NCBI RefSeq assembly: GCF_002778325.1
Contig: NZ_NESI01000012.1
Span: forward strand, 1 to 64,000
Direction: 5' to 3'
Source of the DNA: Limnohabitans sp. B9-3
GTDB taxonomy: Bacteria > Pseudomonadota > Gammaproteobacteria > Burkholderiales > Burkholderiaceae_C
Length of the DNA stretch: 64,000 nt
Shown here one piece after another: positions 59,153-64,000 of the stretch; the stretch's first letter is position 1, and each line of letters starts with the position of its first letter. The notes below the pieces were generated by a model that ran no database searches, was not told where the DNA came from, and was given only the letters and a program-made list of their open reading frames with translations. Made by a program: the position numbers and the translations under genes.

Positions 59153-60295
59153 ATGCGCTTAGGCTACTTCACCATGCCCCTGCACCCCTTTGAAAGGGAC
59201 ACCACAGAAACTTTGCATGAAGACCGTCAGACCATCATCTTGGCGGATAAGTTGGGGTTTTATGACGCCTTTGTGGGTGAGCATTTGACCGACAAAGCGG
59301 AGAACGTCACGAATAGCTTGTTGTTTTTGGCGACCTTGATCCCAGAAACGAAAAACATCATCTTGGGCAGCGGCACCTCCAATTTGTCGCACTCGCATCC
59401 CACGCTGTTGGCATCACAAGCGGCCATGTTTGACCATCTTGCCAAGGGTCGTTTTATTTTGGGCATCAGCCCCGGTGCGCTGGCTTCGGATGCTGAAGCC
59501 CTGGGCATCCTTGACCAAGATCGCAACAAGATGTTTGCGGAAGCCATTGATGTCATTCTGGCGATTTGGGAACGCGAGCCGCCCTACAACATCGACTTCC
59601 CTGACAACCGTTTCAAGGTCACGACGCAAGTGACGTCGGTGCCTGAAATTGGCCGAGGTTTCTTGATGAAGCCTTTTCAAAAACCGCGCCCTGAAATTGT
59701 GGGCACCGTGGTTGCCCCTTTTTCGAAAGGCGTGATTGCCATGGGCAAACGCGACTTCCATCCGATGTCTGCCAACTTCTTGATGGACCACTGGCTCAAC
59801 AGCCATTGGGACAACTATTGCGAAGGCAAAACGGAGGTGGGACAAGTCGCCAATCCGGCGGACTGGCGTGTGGCGCGCACCATTTTTGTCAGCGACGACT
59901 CGACCACGGCTGACCGTTACGGACGCGCAGACGCCAACAGTCCTTACCGTTATTACTACCGTCAGATGTTGACCAAGATGATGATGTCCAAGCGACACGT
60001 CATCTTCAAAAAGCACATGGACGAGGACGACAGCCATGTCACGCTGGACCGTTTGCTGGATGAGTTGGTCATCACCGGCACCGTGAACGAAGTGGTCGAC
60101 AAAATCTTGGCCATGCGCGAGAAGGTCGGGCCTTTTGGCGAAATTGTTTACGCCGGTATGGATTTGGTTGACCCCAAGTTGGGCCATCGTTCGATGGAGT
60201 TGATGGCCAACGAAGTCATGCCGCGTGTGAACCAAGCGTTGGGCTTGGGGTCCACCATCAACGCAAACGCACCCTTAGAAGCCGTGTCGGCATGA
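59153..60295 (+). CDS. LLM-class flavin-dependent monooxygenase, reductase-linked
   Basis: The 380-residue luciferase-like protein starts MRLGYFTMPLHPFERDTTET. It has ADKLGFYDAFVGEHLTDKAE, NIILGSGTSNLSHSHPTLLA and LAKGRFILGISPGALASDAE. The start has AGGA eight bases upstream. It is the oxygenase half of a two-component system, because the flavin reductase gene overlaps its stop by four bases. Substrates of this family include alkanesulfonates, amines, aromatic and terpenoid compounds. Sequence alone does not choose between them, and no sulfonate genes are near. Confidence 0.9.
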   Translation: MRLGYFTMPLHPFERDTTETLHEDRQTIILADKLGFYDAFVGEHLTDKAENVTNSLLFLATLIPETKNIILGSGTSNLSHSHPTLLASQAAMFDHLAKGRFILGISPGALASDAEALGILDQDRNKMFAEAIDVILAIWEREPPYNIDFPDNRFKVTTQVTSVPEIGRGFLMKPFQKPRPEIVGTVVAPFSKGVIAMGKRDFHPMSANFLMDHWLNSHWDNYCEGKTEVGQVANPADWRVARTIFVSDDSTTADRYGRADANSPYRYYYRQMLTKMMMSKRHVIFKKHMDEDDSHVTLDRLLDELVITGTVNEVVDKILAMREKVGPFGEIVYAGMDLVDPKLGHRSMELMANEVMPRVNQALGLGSTINANAPLEAVSA

Positions 60296-60801
60296 ACGCT
60301 CCGTCGTTTCTGCAGTTGATGCGCAGGCATCCAGCGGCGGTGAACATCATTGCCACTGGCAAAGCGCCTCACCGCACGGGCATGACCGTCTCGGCCTTCA
60401 TGTCTGTGAGCGCCGAGCCGCCTACCGTGGTTTGTGCCATCAACCGCAACGCCTTCAGTTACGCGCACATGGCCGACAACCAAGTGTTCAGCGTGAACAC
60501 GCTGACGGTGGACCACATCGAGTTGGCCAAGTTGTTCGCAGGCCAAGCCAAGGTGTCTGGAGATGAGCGCTTTGACCCGCTGCGATGGGATCAGTTTGAG
60601 TCTGGCTCTCCCTGTCTGCGCGATGCGGTCATGAGCTTGGAGTGCCGCCTGATTCAACAAGTCGATCAGGGCACCCACTGCTTGATGGTGGGTGAGGTGA
60701 TCTCAGGCCGTTACAGCGACCTCGCCATGCCTTTGCTCTACCGCGACGGTCAATGGGTCACCACCACGCAAGACCTCATCAAAACGGCCGAGCAAGCTTG
60801 A
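60292..60801 (+). CDS. Flavin reductase family protein, partner of the LLM monooxygenase
   Basis: The 169-residue flavin-binding split-barrel protein has the family pattern GMTVSAFMSVSAEPPTVVCA, NQVFSVNTL and CLRDAVMSLECRLIQQVDQG, with HCLMVGEVISG at the end. It supplies reduced FMN or FAD to the monooxygenase whose gene it overlaps as ATGA. The overlap ties their expression. Length is normal for HpaC-type reductases. Confidence 0.88.
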   Translation: MNAPSFLQLMRRHPAAVNIIATGKAPHRTGMTVSAFMSVSAEPPTVVCAINRNAFSYAHMADNQVFSVNTLTVDHIELAKLFAGQAKVSGDERFDPLRWDQFESGSPCLRDAVMSLECRLIQQVDQGTHCLMVGEVISGRYSDLAMPLLYRDGQWVTTTQDLIKTAEQA

Positions 60802-60808
60802 CGCGCGT

Positions 60809-61528
60809 TTAGCGCGTGGCCAGCCAGTTCAAAAAGCTCGCGGTCACCGCCTCTGGCTTTTCCATCATCATCATGTGCCCCGCACCGACCACGACATCCA
60901 CGGTGGGGCTTGCGGGCACCAAGTCTGCGATGTGTTGGTGTTGCTGCGGGCTGGCCCAGGCGTCGAACTCACCGGCCATCACCAGTGTGGGCACTTTCAC
61001 GTGAGTCAGCACATCGCTCGCGTCGGGGCGTTCTAGCAGAGCCTTGATTTGGCGCTTGAAAACGTCTTCGGATTTGCGCTCAAACATCTGCACGATGTCT
61101 TCAATCAAAGCTGTGTCATTCAACCGAGATGGCGCCACCATGTTTTGCACCCAAGTCCGTGCCATTTGGCGAATGCCTTGGTCGTGAGCAATGTCTAGCA
61201 AGACTTGGCGTTTTCTGACCTCTTCTTCACCGGCAGCGCCCGCTTCTTTGGGGCGAAAGCCCGTGCCCAGCAAGCCCAAGCGCAACACGCGTTCTGGGGC
61301 CAAACGCAGCACTTCTAAAGCCACGCGTCCACCCATGGAGTGGCCTGCCAAATTGAACTGTGCTGGCGCGTTGTCCAAGACTTGCTGCGCCATCGTCACC
61401 AGCGAGTCGGCGTTGCCGTGCGACACCACGCGGCACGGCATGTGCGCTGACAAGGCGGGCAGCACAGGGCCCCATGAGGTGTCGTCGCACATCAGGCCGG
61501 GAACAAGGATTAGGGTAGTTTGAGTCAT
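60809..61528 (-). CDS. Alpha/beta hydrolase, source of the partial duplicate
   Basis: The 239-residue hydrolase has the nucleophile elbow NLAGHSMGGRVALEVL (GHSMG), the start TLILVPGLMCDDTSWGPVL, the acid-residue region LVMAGEFDAWASPQQ, and the catalytic histidine in VVVGAGHMMMMEKP. It is convergent with the flavin reductase gene. The first 130 bases of the gene recur as a broken copy at 63496-63626 next to the YitT-like gene, which shows where the gene originally lay. Confidence 0.88.
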   Translation of the reverse strand: MTQTTLILVPGLMCDDTSWGPVLPALSAHMPCRVVSHGNADSLVTMAQQVLDNAPAQFNLAGHSMGGRVALEVLRLAPERVLRLGLLGTGFRPKEAGAAGEEEVRKRQVLLDIAHDQGIRQMARTWVQNMVAPSRLNDTALIEDIVQMFERKSEDVFKRQIKALLERPDASDVLTHVKVPTLVMAGEFDAWASPQQHQHIADLVPASPTVDVVVGAGHMMMMEKPEAVTASFLNWLATR

Positions 61529-61532
61529 GGTG
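61399..61532. repeat. Direct repeat, copy 1 (hydrolase 5' end)
   Basis: These 134 bases cover the start of the intact hydrolase gene. They match 63496-63630 in the same orientation with, by eye, nine mismatches and one inserted base. The two copies bracket the fic and brnTA genes. Confidence 0.9.
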
Positions 61533-61665
61533 TGTTTCTCGTTGAAAGACCGAAAGAGAGCGACAGCGAATGCATGGGGCAGTTCAAAGATGGAGTGTCT
61601 ACGAAGTTCATGAGTACCCAGTCACGCAGGTGGCCGTGATCGATGCAAGATGCGCAGCAACACGA

Positions 61666-61711
61666 TTTACGCTTCATAAATGGAGCGTAAATCCATAAAA
61701 TACGCTTCATG
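61666..61711 (+). promoter_or_regulatory. Three half-sites overlapping the fic start, likely fic operator
   Basis: TTTACGCTTC at 61666-61675 and GGAGCGTAAA at 61682-61691 form an inverted repeat with one mismatch. A third half-site TACGCTTCAT begins at 61701 and runs into the fic ATG. A -10-like TAAAAT lies just before the third half-site, and no ribosome site is present, so the transcript may be leaderless. The C-terminal winged helix of the Fic protein could bind here for autoregulation. Confidence 0.5.
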
Positions 61712-62830
61712 TACATCTGGCAATCCTCCCACTGGCCCGAATTTCAATTTGATCTGGCCACGCTGCAACCGGTCTTGGCCGCCGCACGCTATGCACAAGG
61801 GCGAGTCATGGGCTTGGCAAGCCACCTGCAATTGATGGACTTCGGGGATTTGCAATTGCAAGGATGGGCCGACGAGGCGATGGCCACGGCCCAGATTGAG
61901 GGGGAGATCCTGCAAATCAACTCGGTGCGTGCCTCCGCCGCTCGGCGGCTGGGGCTGGCCGATGCCAAAGCCATGGAGCGCGATGCACGCACTGAAGCCA
62001 CGCTCGATGTGCTGCAAGCGGCCATTGCGCAAAGCCACCAGCCGTTGTGTCACGAAACCCTGCATGGCTGGCAAGCCGCCTTGTTTCCTAATGGGCGCAG
62101 TGGCATTCAAAAAATACGCACGGGCGCCTATCGCGATCATGCCGAGCCCATGCAGATCGTCACGCTGCGCTTGGGCAAGCCCGACACCGTGCACTACCAG
62201 GCGCCAGATTCAGTTCATGTGCATGCAGAGATGACACGGTTGATTGACTGGTTCAACAACAGCTTAGGCAAAACCGATGGCTTGGTGCGTGCTGCGCTGG
62301 CACATCTTTGGCTGAAGGCCATTCACCCGTATGAAGATGGCAATGGCCGCGTAGGGCGGGCACTGGTCGAAATGGCCTTGGCCCAAGACCTGAAAACTGA
62401 CAAACGTTTGTGGAGTTTGTCGCAGCAGATGTGGCTGGACAGGGTGGGCTACTACGCCCAACTGCAAGCGGCCACGGGTCAAGCGAGCATGGATGTCACG
62501 CAGTGGGTGCAATGGTTCGCAGGATGCATACATAAAGCTGCCGATGCCACTTGGGTACACATGCAAACGGCGATGCAGAAAACTCGCTTTTGGGCCGAAT
62601 TGCGCGCGCAACACCCGCAACTCACGCCCACGCAAACCAAGGCGATCAACAAACTATATGACGTGGGGCCTGAAGGGTTTGTCAACGGCATCAGCACAGA
62701 GAAATACGTGAACCTTTGCCGCGTGTCGCGTGCTACGGCCTACCGCGAACTCACGGCGTTGTGCGATATGGGGGTGCTGGTGCAGACGGGGACGGGGCGG
62801 GGGACTCGGTATCAACTCATCCAACACTGA
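61709..62830 (+). CDS. Fic-domain protein with intramolecular inhibitory motif
   Basis: Fic proteins transfer AMP or other groups to target proteins. This 373-residue protein has the core motif HPYEDGNGRVGR (His206) and an N-terminal inhibitory helix with TAQIEG at residues 60-65, fitting the [ST]xxxE[GN] pattern of class II Fic enzymes. An N-terminal Fic-N region precedes the core. The C-terminus (STEKYVNLCRVSRATAYREL) is a winged helix. The phenylalanine after His-Pro is replaced by tyrosine. The gene is inside a duplication-flanked island with a toxin-antitoxin pair, which suggests horizontal gain. Confidence 0.9.
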   Translation: MYIWQSSHWPEFQFDLATLQPVLAAARYAQGRVMGLASHLQLMDFGDLQLQGWADEAMATAQIEGEILQINSVRASAARRLGLADAKAMERDARTEATLDVLQAAIAQSHQPLCHETLHGWQAALFPNGRSGIQKIRTGAYRDHAEPMQIVTLRLGKPDTVHYQAPDSVHVHAEMTRLIDWFNNSLGKTDGLVRAALAHLWLKAIHPYEDGNGRVGRALVEMALAQDLKTDKRLWSLSQQMWLDRVGYYAQLQAATGQASMDVTQWVQWFAGCIHKAADATWVHMQTAMQKTRFWAELRAQHPQLTPTQTKAINKLYDVGPEGFVNGISTEKYVNLCRVSRATAYRELTALCDMGVLVQTGTGRGTRYQLIQH

Positions 62831-62871
62831 CAGGCCTGTGAGCGCGATCAGTGCTGAGATGCTGCCTATTC

Positions 62872-62892
62872 TGTACATGATGGTAATATACA
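62872..62892. promoter_or_regulatory. Likely brnTA operator
   Basis: TGTACAT and ATATACA form an inverted repeat (six of seven matches) around seven bases, ending five bases before the brnT ATG. BrnA-type antitoxins repress their own operon through such sites. Confidence 0.5.
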
Positions 62893-62896
62893 AGCC

Positions 62897-63199
62897 ATGA
62901 TTGATCTTTCCACCATCGTCGGCTTTGAGTGGGATGCGGGCAACGAACGCAAGAACGACAAGCACGGGGTCAGCATGGCCGAGGCCGAGCAGGTGTTCTT
63001 CAATACCCCGCTGCTTTTGCTGGACGATGTGGCGCACAGCCTAAGCGAGGTGCGGCTTCATGCACTGGGGCAAACAGATGATGGGCGGCAATTGCACATC
63101 ACTTTCACCTTGCGCCGCTCCGGAGAATTGATCCGCGTGATTTCGGCTCGAAACATGCACAGAAAGGAGCGCAGTGTTTATGAACAAGCAGACAGCTAA
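62897..63199 (+). CDS. brnT: BrnT-family toxin
   Basis: The 100-residue product has the BrnT signature FEWDAGNERKNDKHGVSMAE, then AEQVFFNTPL and the C-terminal RVISARNMHRKERSVYEQ. BrnT is a RelE-fold ribonuclease that stops translation when free. The gene precedes and overlaps that of its antitoxin, the toxin-first order typical of brnTA. Confidence 0.9.
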   Translation: MIDLSTIVGFEWDAGNERKNDKHGVSMAEAEQVFFNTPLLLLDDVAHSLSEVRLHALGQTDDGRQLHITFTLRRSGELIRVISARNMHRKERSVYEQADS

Positions 63200-63452
63200 A
63201 CAATCCATCCCCAAGTTTCAGACCGAGGCGCAAGAACGCGCCTATTGGGAATCACATGACTCCACCACGCATGTGGACTGGACAAAAGCGCAAAAGGTGA
63301 AACTGCCCAACTTGCGACCAACGACCAAAACCATTTCGTTGCGTCTGCCCCAGCACTTGCTCGACAGCATCAAGGTTGCAGCCAATGCGCGGGATGTGCC
63401 CTATCAGTCACTCATTAAGGTGTGGTTGCAAGAGAAGTTGCACAGCCATTGA
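63174..63452 (+). CDS. brnA: BrnA/CopG-like antitoxin
   Basis: The product is 92 residues from a GTG start with GGAG four bases upstream; an ATG two codons later is an alternative. The C-terminal part TTKTISLRLPQHLLDSIKVA is a ribbon-helix-helix DNA-binding domain. The N-terminal half (FQTEAQERAYWESHDSTTHV) is the toxin-binding part, in the CopG-antitoxin style often seen with BrnT. It overlaps brnT by 26 bases. Confidence 0.86.
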   Translation: MFMNKQTAKQSIPKFQTEAQERAYWESHDSTTHVDWTKAQKVKLPNLRPTTKTISLRLPQHLLDSIKVAANARDVPYQSLIKVWLQEKLHSH

Positions 63453-63495
63453 GCGACATAGGGTTGTTCTGCTTCATGTGTTGACACCAACGCGT

Positions 63496-63626
63496 CCAGC
63501 GAGTCGGCGTTGCCGTGCGACACCACGTGGCAAGGCATGTGGGCCGACAAGGCGGGCAGCACAGGACCCCCATGAGGTGTCGTCGCACATCAGGCCGGGC
63601 ACAAGGATCAAGGTGGTTTGAGTCAT
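63496..63626 (-). pseudogene. Truncated, frameshifted copy of the hydrolase gene
   Basis: This copy begins with the same ATG context and the same first codons (MTQTTLILVPGLMCDDTS) as the gene at 60809-61528. An extra C in the run at about 63567-63571 shifts the frame, and homology stops abruptly at 63496. The stop of the YitT-like gene is only about six bases upstream, so the original order was probably yitT followed by the hydrolase gene. Confidence 0.88.
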
Positions 63627-63630
63627 GGTG
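63496..63630. repeat. Direct repeat, copy 2
   Basis: This is the second copy of the 134-base repeat at 61399-61532, one base longer. Both copies have the same orientation, which fits a tandem duplication or an insertion with target duplication. Confidence 0.9.
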
Positions 63631-63631
63631 T

Positions 63632-64000
63632 TCAAACCCCGTAGTAACGGTCGGTGCGGTGATTGACGCCAATCACCACGTTCAAGGCCACAGCGCCAAG
63701 GAGTGAGAGCAGCGCTTTTTGAACATCAGAGACGGCAAAGGCGGCGAGCAAGATCACAAAGTCGACAGCCATTTGCACGTTGCCCGCACGCCAGCCGCGT
63801 GTCTTTTGAAAGTAGATGGCCATGATGGTCACGCCGCCGAGGCTGGCGCCGTGACGGATCAAAATCAAAATGCCCGTGCCCGCCAGCAAGCCCGCCATGA
63901 CGGCGGCAAAGACGGGGTTGAGGTGCTCGAACCCGATCCACTGTGGCAACAGCTCCACATAGGCGGCCAGCAGGCCCACGGCGGCAAATGTTTTGACGGT
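63632..64000 (-). CDS. YitT-family membrane protein, partial (runs off right edge)
   Basis: About 122 C-terminal residues are visible, with the N-terminal part beyond the window. The segment AGTGILILIRHGASLGGVTI is the YitT hallmark, and membrane helices flank it (LLAAFAVSDVQKALLSLLGA). YitT proteins are membrane proteins of unknown transport function. The stop is followed within a few bases by the broken hydrolase copy. Confidence 0.82.
   Translation of the reverse strand, partial: TVKTFAAVGLLAAYVELLPQWIGFEHLNPVFAAVMAGLLAGTGILILIRHGASLGGVTIMAIYFQKTRGWRAGNVQMAVDFVILLAAFAVSDVQKALLSLLGAVALNVVIGVNHRTDRYYGV

Noticed and set aside
1-64000. CRISPR arrays, rRNA, tRNA, insertion sequences, prophage
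   Set aside because: I scanned for spaced repeats, transposase motifs and conserved RNA segments and found none that hold up.

Overview
The window looks like a chromosomal segment of a betaproteobacterium of the order Burkholderiales, most likely a Comamonadaceae member. The reasons are the high-GC coding style, the abundance of Bug-type (TctC-like) periplasmic receptors (nine here), and the housekeeping genes radA, ilvE, waaF, panD, xthA and pyrE. No rRNA, tRNA, CRISPR array or insertion sequence was recognised.

Layout. (1) 1-9536, minus strand: a meta-cleavage operon for homoprotocatechuate (3,4-dihydroxyphenylacetate), hpaR-G1-G2-E-bug-D-F-H-I. A class II aldolase and a ketopantoate-reductase-like gene end it. 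A perfect 16-bp palindrome precedes hpaR. (2) 9712-25255: a housekeeping and signalling block. It holds a hybrid histidine kinase, radA, an SHP/DHC/cytochrome b haem cluster with its own QseBC-like two-component system and phased CTTAAG boxes, ilvE, a zinc-finger protein, waaF, a second two-component system with an AmpG-like permease, an M48 protease and an MBL hydrolase. (3) 25256-28154: an AT-rich island with a pxpB/pxpC/TauE operon. (4) 28244-36815: catabolic module A, with an IclR regulator, three Bug receptors, a cupin, a luciferase-like monooxygenase, a D-2-hydroxyacid dehydrogenase, a gentisate-dioxygenase-like enzyme and an atypical SDR. (5) 36875-38449: an orphan antitoxin, a lipoprotein and panD. 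(6) 38502-43451: a TTQ-dependent aromatic amine dehydrogenase operon (aauBEDA plus two cytochromes c) with a divergent AraC regulator. (7) 43573-51181: a Bug receptor with two amidases, a flavoprotein, and a Bug receptor with a Rieske oxygenase. (8) 51246-52747: xthA and pyrE, facing away from each other. (9) 52793-61528: catabolic module B, with three Bug receptors, two alpha/beta hydrolases, a carboxymuconolactone-decarboxylase-like protein, a cupin paralogous to that of module A, an IclR regulator and a two-component flavin monooxygenase. (10) 61533-63630: a fic gene and a brnTA toxin-antitoxin pair, bracketed by a partial duplication of the neighbouring hydrolase gene. A YitT-like gene runs off the right edge.

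How the genes may work together. The amine dehydrogenase could oxidise dopamine- or tyramine-like amines to arylacetaldehydes. After oxidation to the acid (and, for tyramine, ring hydroxylation by enzymes not seen here) these would reach homoprotocatechuate, which the hpa operon cleaves. Modules A and B share a regulator class, a Bug receptor, a luciferase-like oxygenase and a distinctive cupin. I infer that they are two versions of one undescribed type of catabolic system whose substrates cannot be read from sequence.
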